Positions 31,835-38,453 of a stretch of DNA of 38,453 nt are shown here, in pieces. The position numbers were made by a program, and so were the translations under genes. Origin of the DNA: Myxococcales bacterium FL481 (GTDB taxonomy: Bacteria > Myxococcota_A > Polyangia > Nannocystales > Nannocystaceae); NCBI GenBank assembly GCA_006508105.1, contig QKPP01000221.1, forward strand, positions 1 to 38,453, read 5' to 3'. Under the pieces are notes generated by a model. It ran no database searches. It was not told the origin of the DNA and saw nothing but the letters and a program-made list of their open reading frames with translations. How positions within the stretch are numbered: position 1 is the first letter of the stretch; the number at the start of each line of letters is the position of its first letter.

Positions 31835-33037
31835 ATGCCGAATGTGAAGACCGTGGCCATCATTCCCGCGCGGGGCGGCTCGAAGGGGATCGTGCGTAAG
31901 AATCTGCAGCGCGTCGGGGGTCGCTCGCTCGTCGCCCGCAGTATCGACCACGCGCGCGCCTGCCCGGAGATCGACGCGGTGTATGTCAGTACCGACGATG
32001 AGGAGATCGCCGCGGCCTCCCGTGCCGCGGGGGCGCAGGTGGTGGTGCGGCCGGCGGAGCTGGCCGGTGACGAGGCGTCGACCGAGTCGGCCTTGATCCA
32101 CGTGATCGATGGACTTGAGGCCGACGGTTGGCGACCACAAACGGTGGTGCTGCTGCAATGCACGTCGCCGTTTCGTGAGCCGGGTCAGCTCGACGCAGCG
32201 CTCGCCCACTTTCGAGGTAGCGGCTGCGACTCGCTGTTGTCGGTGACGCGGTTTCGCCACTTCGTGTGGACGACGGACTCGCGTGGCGCCGGCTATCGTC
32301 CCCTAACGTACGACCCCCAACGGCGTCCACGGCGACAACAGATCGAACGGACGTACTGCGAGACGGGATCGTTTTACATCTTCCGTCGCGAAGTGCTGGC
32401 GCAGACCGGCTCACGCCTGGGCGGACGCATCGAGGTGTTCGAGGTCCCCGCGGACGATGCGCTCGAGATCGATGAGCCCCGAGACCTCGAGCGCGCCCGC
32501 TCGCTCGTCTGGGGCCGGCCGCCTCAGCTCGACCCGGAGTTGTCGTTGGCGGACTGGCTGGTCCTCGACGTGGACGGGACGTTGACAGACGGTGCGATGC
32601 ACTACAGCGAGACTGGCGAAGTGAGCAAACGATTCGACACGCGGGACGGGTTCGGGTTGCGCTTGTGGCAAGAAGCAGGGGGCAAGGTGGCCTGGATCTC
32701 CGGTGAAGCGAGCCAAGCCAGCGCTCGTCGAGCGCACAAACTCGGTGTGGACTACGTCGCGCTCGGGGTGGCCGACAAAGCGGCCGAGCTGGAGAAGCTA
32801 CGCCGCGAGCACGGTGTTTCCCGGCCCCAACTGGTGTTTATGGGCGACGATCTGAACGATCTGGTCGTGCGAGACCGCGTGGCGTTGTTCGTGGCCCCGG
32901 CGAACGCTCGTCCCGGGGTGCTCGCGCAAGCCGATCTCGTCACGACCGCCGGCGGTGGGCACGGGGCCGTCCGGGAACTGGTCGACTGGCTGCTGCCGTG
33001 GCGCCGACAAGCGACGGCGCCGATCAGGGCCGCCTGA
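31835..33037 (+). CDS. CMP-N-acylneuraminate synthetase fused to KdsC-like HAD phosphatase
   Basis: A two-domain, 400-residue enzyme. Residues 1-225 are a NeuA-type cytidylyltransferase, activating a sialic or related nine-carbon sugar acid with CTP: IPARGGSKGIVRKN, VYVSTDDEEIA, LLQCTSPFR and IERTYCETGSFYIFRR. Residues 235-395 are a KdsC-like HAD phosphatase: LVLDVDGTLTDG (Asp245 and Asp247), RDGFGLRLW, ISGEAS and FMGDDLNDL. The same order occurs in animal CMP-sialic acid synthetase and in some bacteria. The phosphatase part could act on a 9-phosphate sugar. The ATG at 31835 precedes the first strand; the longer frame back to 31697 is non-protein-like. No neuB or neuC lies nearby. Confidence 0.87.
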   Translation: MPNVKTVAIIPARGGSKGIVRKNLQRVGGRSLVARSIDHARACPEIDAVYVSTDDEEIAAASRAAGAQVVVRPAELAGDEASTESALIHVIDGLEADGWRPQTVVLLQCTSPFREPGQLDAALAHFRGSGCDSLLSVTRFRHFVWTTDSRGAGYRPLTYDPQRRPRRQQIERTYCETGSFYIFRREVLAQTGSRLGGRIEVFEVPADDALEIDEPRDLERARSLVWGRPPQLDPELSLADWLVLDVDGTLTDGAMHYSETGEVSKRFDTRDGFGLRLWQEAGGKVAWISGEASQASARRAHKLGVDYVALGVADKAAELEKLRREHGVSRPQLVFMGDDLNDLVVRDRVALFVAPANARPGVLAQADLVTTAGGGHGAVRELVDWLLPWRRQATAPIRAA

Positions 33038-33386
33038 CGGGCGGCGCGGGACGGTCGCTGCGCTCCAGCTCGAGCGCCTCCGCCTCGTCCGGCTCGGCCC
33101 CGCGCCGGGGCGGGGCGATCAAAGCCCACGTCACCGCGAGCGCTAGCACCATCATCATCACGCCCTCGATCCCGAACGAGGCCACCCCGCCGTATCCGTC
33201 GTTGAGCGTGACGGTCGTGAGCAACAGGCCATTCGCCAACACGTTGCCACTCCAGTGCATGAGGACCGCGGGCCAGATCGACCCCGTACGCCGACGAATC
33301 TCGCCGTACAGGAGGCTGAAGACCACGCTGCCGAGTACAAGGCGTCGCACCAGCGTGGTCAGCGACGTCGAGGTGGGCGGATTCAC
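33024..33386 (-). pseudogene. Truncated CPBP (CAAX-type) intramembrane protease
   Basis: A 120-residue frame that matches only the C-terminal part of the CPBP family: SVVFSLLYGEIRRRTGSIWP followed by AVLMHWSGNVLANGLLL, which carries the last conserved His/Asn motif, and two more hydrophobic segments. The first half of the family, with the EExxxR motif and the middle His, is missing. The space it would need is taken by the complete DUF1772 gene. A GTG at 33386 would start it just after that gene's stop. It is either a remnant or a short membrane protein still made. Its last 14 bases overlap the convergent NeuA-fusion gene. Confidence 0.5.
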
Positions 33387-33397
33387 CTCGTCCGCGG

Positions 33398-33886
33398 TTA
33401 TCGCGCGGCGAGCTGAACCGACGCCAGCAGCAGGCAGACCGCGGTCGCAATGCTGCCGAGGGTGCGCACGTGGTTCCACCAGGTCCACACCCGCCCGTAG
33501 GTAACCCAGTACGTGAGACCCTCTGAGCTTGCGGGCGACAAGTCGTCGAGTCGTTCGTTCATCGGTACGTTCCCGGCCGCGGTCACGAGGAACACCAGCA
33601 GCACGTAGACGATGGCCGCGGCGATGAGGAGGACTTGTGGCGAGCCGTGGAGGTTGAGCTTGGCGTGGATGCCCAGCGCGATGGTGGCGGGTACGAGCGC
33701 GATGAAGGTGGCGAGAAACGCCGAGCGGAACACGGTACGGTTGAGCGCCTGCATCGACGCCATGCCGCCCGCCGGCTCCGCGAGCAGCAGCCCGCGCATG
33801 ACGAAGTCGGAGAACGACTGGAACACACCACCGACGAGCGCGCTAGCCAGACCGGTCGCCAGACAGAGGTAGACGGTTGGGCTCAC
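33398..33886 (-). CDS. DUF1772 (anthrone oxygenase-like) membrane protein
   Basis: A 162-residue protein with several transmembrane helices and the DUF1772 pattern: VGGVFQSFSDFVMRGLL, a central helix pair, GNVPMNERLD, and WTWWNHVRTLGSI near the end. The family includes fungal anthrone oxygenases and many bacterial membrane proteins found beside NmrA-like reductases. The GTG at 33886 overlaps the TGA of the upstream NmrA-like gene (GTGA), so translation is coupled. This start replaces longer readings of the frame that run back into the NmrA gene. An oxidative membrane role next to an NAD(P)-binding reductase is inferred. Confidence 0.77.
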   Translation of the reverse strand: MSPTVYLCLATGLASALVGGVFQSFSDFVMRGLLLAEPAGGMASMQALNRTVFRSAFLATFIALVPATIALGIHAKLNLHGSPQVLLIAAAIVYVLLVFLVTAAGNVPMNERLDDLSPASSEGLTYWVTYGRVWTWWNHVRTLGSIATAVCLLLASVQLAAR

Positions 33887-34719
33887 GACCACACCCCGCT
33901 CGCCGCCGCCTGTCGGGCGTAGGCGGTGAAGTCTTTGGGGGGCCGTCCCAGAGCCCGCGAGACACCGCTGGTCGGTTTCGCGTTGCGACCGTCGAGCACC
34001 GTGGCAAACAGATAGTCCAACATCCAAACGACCTCCTTGGGCGCGCCGGATCGCTTGATGCCGGATACGAACGCGTCGTGGGTGACCGGTTGATAGTCGA
34101 TCGGCTGGCCGGTGGCCTGGGCGAGCTCAGCGGCGACTTCGCTGAAGCCCAACGAGCGGGGTCCAGTGACTTCGTAAACCTCACCGGTGTGGCCGTCTTG
34201 CGTGAGCGCGGCCCGAGCGACATCCGCGATGTCGTCCGCGTCGACGAAGGGTTCGGGTACATCGCCCGCGGGCAAGGTGATCCGACCGGCCTTGACCATC
34301 TCCGCGAACGCGCCTTCGGAGAAGTTTTGGTTGAACCAGCTAGCACGAATGACCGTCGCCGGTACTCGGCTGGCCAACACGACGTCTTCGCAGCGTTGCG
34401 CTTCTTCCTCGCCGCGACCGCTGAGGAGCACCAGGCGCTGGAGGCCGTGGTCTTCGGCCCTACTGACCAAATGCTGGATGGCGTCGCGGGCCCCGGGCAT
34501 CGCCAGATCCGGCGTGTACGAGATGTACAAGGCGTGCACGCCCGTCAGGCACGCGTCCCACCCCGCGGGGTGGTTCCAATCAAAGGGGGGGATTCCCGTG
34601 CGAGAGCCGGGCCGGGTGGGCACCCCGTCGGCTGCGAGGCGTTGCACGATGCGGCGTCCGGTTTTGCCCGAGGCCCCGAGCACGAGGGTGAGGTTGGCGG
34701 GGAGTTGCTTGGCGTTCAT
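33883..34719 (-). CDS. NmrA-like NAD(P)-binding protein
   Basis: A 278-residue Rossmann-fold protein of the atypical short-chain dehydrogenase (NmrA/QOR2-like) group. The nucleotide-binding loop is LVLGASGKTGRRIV. Other family segments are LVLLSGRGEEEA, VIRASWFNQNFSEG, PFVDADDIADVA and GEVYEVTGPRSLGFSEVA. Such proteins are quinone reductases or redox sensors, and catalysis cannot be told from sensing here. The ATG at 34719 is set by a strong AAAGGAG site six bases upstream. It is followed by DUF1772 with overlapping stop and start, and preceded by an AraC gene with tandem repeats between. Confidence 0.82.
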   Translation of the reverse strand: MNAKQLPANLTLVLGASGKTGRRIVQRLAADGVPTRPGSRTGIPPFDWNHPAGWDACLTGVHALYISYTPDLAMPGARDAIQHLVSRAEDHGLQRLVLLSGRGEEEAQRCEDVVLASRVPATVIRASWFNQNFSEGAFAEMVKAGRITLPAGDVPEPFVDADDIADVARAALTQDGHTGEVYEVTGPRSLGFSEVAAELAQATGQPIDYQPVTHDAFVSGIKRSGAPKEVVWMLDYLFATVLDGRNAKPTSGVSRALGRPPKDFTAYARQAAASGVWS

Positions 34720-34725
34720 CGTCTT

Positions 34726-34732
34726 CTCCTTT
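34726..34732 (-). promoter_or_regulatory. Ribosome-binding site of the NmrA-like gene
   Basis: AAAGGAG on the minus strand, six bases before the ATG at 34719. This is among the clearest Shine-Dalgarno sites in the window and rules out the longer start at 34794. Confidence 0.75.
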
Positions 34733-34825
34733 GCCGGGTTGGCCCAAAGAGCGTCGCTGAGTTGCCTGGCCGAAATCTTGACGTCGCCTGCCAACGCTTG
34801 GGCTGATCGCGGCAGCCAGGCGCGG

Positions 34826-34882
34826 CCGTTGACCGATCGCGCCGCCGTTGAACCGATCGCGCCCCGTTGAACCGATCGCGCC
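34826..34882. repeat. Three tandem 19-bp repeats, candidate AraC operator
   Basis: Units at 34826-34844, 34845-34863 and 34864-34882. The last two are identical (CCGTTGAACCGATCGCGCC) and the first differs by one deletion and one added base. Each contains the palindrome CGATCG. The array begins two bases past the AraC stop codon and lies 107-163 bases upstream of the NmrA-like start, where an operator would sit. AraC-family sites are often direct repeats of about this length. Confidence 0.85.
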
Positions 34883-34884
34883 GG

Positions 34885-35889
34885 TCAGGTCTGAGCCGAG
34901 AGCCGAAACGAGCGAGGGGTCTGCCCCGCCCAACGCTTGAATGCCCGGGTAAACGCGCTCTGCTCGGAAAACCCGGTGAGAAACGCCACCTCCTGCAGCG
35001 AGTACGCCGTGCCTGCCAACAGTCGTTCGGCGAGCTGGCGTCGTGCCTCATCAATGAGCTGCTGATAGGTGGAGCCGCCACTGGCCAGACGCCGCTGAAG
35101 CGTTCGGCTGCTCATGCCCAGTCGCTGACCGGTCTCCGAGAGCGTGGGGATCCCGTCGCAAATCGCCCGGGAGACGTCGTTGCGCACGCGTTGCTCGAGA
35201 GACAAGCCGTCGTCGAGTGCCTCGACTTCCCGGGCCAGGTGGGCCTCGAAGAACCGCGAGATGCCGGGATCGCTGAGCCGGTTGGGGAATTGGAGCGTGT
35301 TCCAAGCCACCAGCAGCGCATCGTCCGGCGCGCCGAACCGTACGGGGCAACCGAAGTGGCGCTCGTGAAGGTCCGCCCGGCCCGGGACGGCGTGCTCAAA
35401 GGTCACCTCGAGCAGCTGTAGTGGCGCTTGTGTGACTTGTCGGCTGATGGCGGCGAGGCTGGCGATGCTGGCTTCGTTCGATAGCCGGAGACCGAGTCGT
35501 CGCTCGCCGTCTCGATGCAGCACCAGCCACGCACCGAGGTTGACCTCGCGGACCTCGTAGGTGGTGACGCTCGTCAAAACCTTGGCGAACCGCTCCGCGC
35601 GATCCCACGACGCGCGCAGGTTCGCTGCCGCTTTCCAGGCCAGGCCCATGGCTCCGTATTCGTCGAGTCGCATCGACGCGCCGACTCGCAGCGGGAGGTC
35701 GAGCGCTTGGGGGTCCCGAGCGGCGATAGCCTCGAGGTACGCGTAGTAGTCGGTCGCCGAGACCATCACCTTGGGGTCGATCGGCGCGGTCGGGTCGACG
35801 CCGACCGATCGCAGTAGCGCGGCCTTGTCCAGGCTTGCGTCCACTTGCTCAATGACCTTGTGGACGAACAGCGAGGTGATCCGACCCAC
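34885..35889 (-). CDS. AraC-family transcriptional regulator
   Basis: A 334-residue regulator with an N-terminal ligand-binding domain of the arabinose_bd/OruR type (about residues 20-205: LPLRVGASMRLDEYGAMGLA, FEHAVPGRADLHERHFGCPV) and a C-terminal double helix-turn-helix (about 235-334: GQRLGMSSRTLQRRLASGG, AYSLQEVAFLTGFSEQSAFT, RAFKRWAGQTPRSFR). The last helix carries the AraC signature. The start is a GTG at 35889. It is followed in the same direction by tandem repeats and the NmrA/DUF1772 pair, its probable targets. The effector is unknown. Confidence 0.9.
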   Translation of the reverse strand: MGRITSLFVHKVIEQVDASLDKAALLRSVGVDPTAPIDPKVMVSATDYYAYLEAIAARDPQALDLPLRVGASMRLDEYGAMGLAWKAAANLRASWDRAERFAKVLTSVTTYEVREVNLGAWLVLHRDGERRLGLRLSNEASIASLAAISRQVTQAPLQLLEVTFEHAVPGRADLHERHFGCPVRFGAPDDALLVAWNTLQFPNRLSDPGISRFFEAHLAREVEALDDGLSLEQRVRNDVSRAICDGIPTLSETGQRLGMSSRTLQRRLASGGSTYQQLIDEARRQLAERLLAGTAYSLQEVAFLTGFSEQSAFTRAFKRWAGQTPRSFRLSAQT

Positions 35890-36406
35890 GGGGCGGTCTT
35901 AGTCCGCACGAAACGCGACTGCAAGGGGCTGCGAGACCGGCGACTCGCTCGCGGGGGTCGGGCTTTGGCGGGCCATCACCGTCGCGCGTCGACCCGGTGG
36001 GCGGCGGGGTGGGCCGGCCTCGCTGCCGATTGCGGGCGCCGTGTTGCGACCACGCGAGGTGCTCGCTGGCGCAAGTTGCGCCGGTCGTCGCTGGTCATCG
36101 CCGGACCGGGCGCAACGGCGAGCCGTCGAGCGCGGGACCCGGAGTCGGCCGCGCGGGTGAAGGCGGTGCGGCGAGGCACGAATCAGCCAACCTGGCGGTG
36201 TCGCGACCTTGCGTGACGTTGCTCCGTGGTCGCGGCTCTCGGCTGGCGAACGGTCCGGTGGCTGGCGAGGCGACGGACGGTCGAGGCAGGCGTGTCCCCG
36301 AGGATCGACGTGGCGTCACACCACTCGCCGGCTTCGATCCCCACAATTGCTGCACAAGACCCGCGCGACATCGCGGGGTGCAGAGGCCCTGGTAGGCTGG
36401 GCGCTC
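35890..36406. other. 517-base divergent intergenic region
   Basis: Separates the AraC gene (minus) from the beta-propeller gene (plus). Open frames crossing it are Arg/Gly-rich and unconvincing. It should hold both promoters; I could not identify one with confidence. The 60 bases before the ATG at 36407 are less GC-rich (ACAATTGCTGCACAAGAC), which fits a promoter for that gene. Confidence 0.5.
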
Positions 36407-37942
36407 ATGCGTGCTGACGAACTGTGGATCGCCATCGCTTCTCTGTCCGGCGGGATTGGGGTTGGCGTCGCTTGTGCAGTCGATCACGCCGGACCGGGCC
36501 CCGGCCCCGACTCGGAGCACGGCTCGTCGAGCGGAGACGTGCCTTCCGGCGACGAAAGTGGTGCTGGTTCGACCGAACAAGGTGGTGACGACCCGGAGGA
36601 TGAAGCGGATGAGCCCGCAGAGGATGACGACTCTGATAGTGAGACGGACGTCGGAGACGAGGACGACGCGGAGGCGGAAACGAGTAGCGACGATGATGAT
36701 GGTGAGGACGAGCACGACGACAATGACGATGATGGCGACGACGAACCGCTGTTTGACATCGGCGGCGTCGAAACGGGCGAGATGCCGGACGGCGAGGACC
36801 TCGAGTTCTCGTATATCTGGATCGCGAACTCGCCTGAAGGCACCGTGTCCAAAATCGACACGCGCACGCTGATCGAACGCGGTCGTTACTTGGTCAACCC
36901 CGACCCGTCCCACGATGCGAGTGCCGGTCCCTCGCGCACCTCGGTGAGCCTGGACGGGGACATGGTGGTGATCGATCGCGACGGCGGCTTGACCAAGGTC
37001 TGGGCCGTGTCGGAGAGGTGCTCCGATCACAACGGCACGCCGGGCATCCAAACGTCCACCGACTCGCAGTTCTTGGGATGGAATGGCGACATCGCGGAGG
37101 ACGACTGCATCGCGTGGCGACTCGAAGATGCTCTTCCCAACGGGCGCGCGGTGGCGTGGACGGCTCCCGTGACCGGGGCCGATGGCGAGCAGACGAGTCC
37201 GGCGAACGTCTGGGCGGCCTATCCCACCGGTATCGGCGGCGCCGCACAGGTGCTGCTGGTGAGCTCGGCCGGCGCGGTGCTCGAGCGTGTGGATGTGCCT
37301 GACTGTGACTGTCCCGTGTTCGGGCCCTACGGTGGGGCCGTGGATCGTGACAACAACTTCTGGTTTTTCGTTCGCGACGGTTCGCCCCACGGTTTGGGCG
37401 GTCGGCTGTTCCGCGTCGAGTACGGGTCGCTGAGCGTCGCGAGCTACGAGCGACCGAACGGCACGTTCGCCTATGGCCTGGCCGTCGACCGGGAGCGGCA
37501 GGTGTGGCTGGTCGGCGACTACGGTTCGGTCGTGCGCTTTGATCCGGATTCGGAAACGTTCACCCACCATGAACCGCCCACGTTGGACTCGCGGTATGTG
37601 CTGAGAGGCACCATGCAGCACCCCTCAGGCGACTTGTTCGTCGCCGCGATGTCGGGGTGGGATCTGCCGGCGGTGCCGGAGTCGGGTATCGTGCGTCTCC
37701 GTCCGGACACCGGGGAGATGGTGGACTTCATCGGCGCGAGCGAGATTCCGGAGATCGCTCGTCCCGCGGGCATCGCGATCGATTTCGACGGCTTCGTGTG
37801 GATGGTCGACACGGATGCGAACCGAGCGTTTCGCATCGATCCGGATACCCACGATTACGAGAGTGTCGGTGGACTGGTCTCTCCGTACACCTACAGCGAC
37901 ATGACCGGCTTCGGGCTGGGGAACGTGAACCCCCCCGAGTAG
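36407..37942 (+). CDS. Secreted beta-propeller protein (Vgb/NHL-like) with acidic linker
   Basis: A 511-residue exported protein. The N-terminus (LWIAIASLSGGIGVGVAC) is a probable lipoprotein signal with Cys at about residue 24, though the residue at -3 is Gly. An Asp/Glu/Ser tract follows (about 30-120) with almost no other residues. The rest is a propeller of virginiamycin-B-lyase/NHL-like blades: YIWIANSPEGTVSKIDTRT, GGAVDRDNNFWFFVRDG, YGLAVDRERQVWLVGDYGSV and AGIAIDFDGFVWMVDTDANR. A binding rather than lyase role is likelier. The ATG at 36407 gives the signal peptide; the longer frame to 36209 is noise. The acidic tract may bind calcium or keep the domain off the membrane. Confidence 0.77.
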   Translation: MRADELWIAIASLSGGIGVGVACAVDHAGPGPGPDSEHGSSSGDVPSGDESGAGSTEQGGDDPEDEADEPAEDDDSDSETDVGDEDDAEAETSSDDDDGEDEHDDNDDDGDDEPLFDIGGVETGEMPDGEDLEFSYIWIANSPEGTVSKIDTRTLIERGRYLVNPDPSHDASAGPSRTSVSLDGDMVVIDRDGGLTKVWAVSERCSDHNGTPGIQTSTDSQFLGWNGDIAEDDCIAWRLEDALPNGRAVAWTAPVTGADGEQTSPANVWAAYPTGIGGAAQVLLVSSAGAVLERVDVPDCDCPVFGPYGGAVDRDNNFWFFVRDGSPHGLGGRLFRVEYGSLSVASYERPNGTFAYGLAVDRERQVWLVGDYGSVVRFDPDSETFTHHEPPTLDSRYVLRGTMQHPSGDLFVAAMSGWDLPAVPESGIVRLRPDTGEMVDFIGASEIPEIARPAGIAIDFDGFVWMVDTDANRAFRIDPDTHDYESVGGLVSPYTYSDMTGFGLGNVNPPE

Positions 37943-38277
37943 AACCGGCGGGTGCGATCTGACCCAGCGGGTCGCGCGGTCGCTTCGGCGCAGAGCCGGG
38001 TGCGCCGGGCCGGCCCTCGCATGGCGGCCGGGGTTCGCGGGCGCGAGGCCGCCGCGTGGTGGTGCGCCCGGGTTGGCTGGGTCGGTTCGCGTCTGGGACG
38101 CGAGTGGCAGAGGCGACGGGCTCAGACCTCGGTTTTCGGGCCTGGTTCGTTTGCCGCCGCTGTGACGCACAAATCGACTCCAGCTCGGCACGTGCCGGCA
38201 ACCTGTGCTGACGGGTTACGCGACGAAGCCGGAACCCCGCCGTTTCGCTCTCCTGCGGACGACCCCATACTGATTTC
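37943..38277. other. 335-base intergenic region
   Basis: No gene seen. GACCC-agc-GGGTC (37961-37973) forms a small 5-bp hairpin 19 bases after the propeller gene's stop and could be part of a terminator. The region is GC-rich until about 38265, where CATACTGATTTC precedes the next ATG and may include a -10 element. Confidence 0.4.
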
Positions 38278-38453
38278 ATGACGATCGGACGATGTTGCCA
38301 AGCCCTCGGACCGGCCTCCGCACTCCTGGTCATGGCGTGTGCGCTAGCCTGCGGCGAGGAGGCTGACGGGGCGGGCGGTGGCTGGGATGGGTTGGGTGAC
38401 TCACCCACATACGACGATGATGACGACGACGACGACGATGACGACGATGACGA
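38278..38453 (+). CDS. N-terminus of a poly-Asp lipoprotein (3' partial)
   Basis: ATG at 38278 starts a signal peptide (QALGPASALLVMACALAC) whose Cys at about residue 25 is followed by GEEADG, a plausible lipoprotein N-terminus. A Gly-rich stretch follows, then an unbroken Asp run (GAC/GAT codons) to the end of the window. The functional domain lies outside. The same layout, exported N-terminus plus acidic linker, is seen in the preceding propeller gene, so the two may be related. Confidence 0.65.
   Translation, partial: MTIGRCCQALGPASALLVMACALACGEEADGAGGGWDGLGDSPTYDDDDDDDDDDDDD

Noticed and set aside
34826-34882. CRISPR-like array
   Set aside because: The units are directly adjacent with no spacers and there are only three of them.
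1-38453. Circular element joined through the Asp repeats at both ends
   Set aside because: The two edge proteins have different designs (MYXO-CTERM tail and lipoprotein N-terminus), low-complexity repeats would overlap falsely, and there are no replication or mobilisation genes.

Overview
The window looks like a chromosomal contig of a high-GC myxobacterium (Myxococcota). The clearest marker is the C-terminus of a MYXO-CTERM protein at the left edge: a Gly-Cys-Gly-Cys motif, one hydrophobic helix and an Arg-rich tail. Other pointers are the many lipoprotein signal peptides, a modular Hanks-type Ser/Thr kinase with a transmembrane segment, a 'DGxDNDxDGxxDxxDPxC' Asp-rich motif in a lipoprotein, and acidic Asp-repeat linkers in secreted proteins. 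I cannot fix the genus. I see no rRNA, tRNA, CRISPR array, insertion sequence or prophage. Nearly everything reads as intact, tightly packed chromosomal genes.

Layout. 1-8.0 kb: end of a MYXO-CTERM protein, then pyrF (minus), a class C beta-lactamase-like serine hydrolase, a nitrilase, a DUF4139 lipoprotein and a convergent Ser/Thr kinase. 8.4-17.2 kb is an envelope block: three related lipoproteins on the minus strand are divergent, across 63 bp, from tolQ-tolR-tolA-like-tolB and a secreted S9 peptidase. 17.4-23.7 kb: a Ski2-like helicase with a DUF3516-type tail, queC, a YkgJ-type cysteine-cluster protein and a formylglycine-generating-enzyme-like lipoprotein. 24.1-28.0 kb: a small Pro-rich protein whose stop overlaps that of a convergent, apparently orphan FlhA/SctV (FHIPEP) export protein, then an NAD(P)H/FMN oxidoreductase and an Ogt-type DNA repair methyltransferase. 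28.1-33.0 kb: an SGNH-hydrolase lipoprotein followed by queF, a membrane-anchored unknown, a zinc-ribbon SpoU methyltransferase, and a CMP-sialic acid synthetase fused to a KdsC-like HAD phosphatase. 33.0-35.9 kb: an AraC regulator, three tandem 19-bp repeats, an NmrA-like/DUF1772 gene pair with overlapping stop and start, and a truncated CPBP protease. 36.4-38.45 kb: a secreted beta-propeller protein with a long Asp/Glu tract and the N-terminus of another poly-Asp lipoprotein.

How the parts fit. The Tol block energises the outer membrane: TolQ/TolR form the proton channel, the TolA-like protein spans the periplasm and TolB is periplasmic. No pal gene lies in the expected place; an S9 peptidase follows tolB instead. 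QueC and QueF, 9 kb apart, are successive steps of 7-deazaguanine (queuosine) synthesis. The AraC gene, repeats and NmrA/DUF1772 pair look like a self-contained regulated redox cassette.

Both ends of the window lie inside GAC/GAT (Asp) repeats. The left end also carries a perfect 38-bp inverted repeat starting at base 1, so the ends are probably assembly breakpoints. The best leads are the orphan FHIPEP protein with its small partner, the three-lipoprotein family opposite tolQRAB, the sialic-acid fusion gene and the repeat-controlled AraC cassette.
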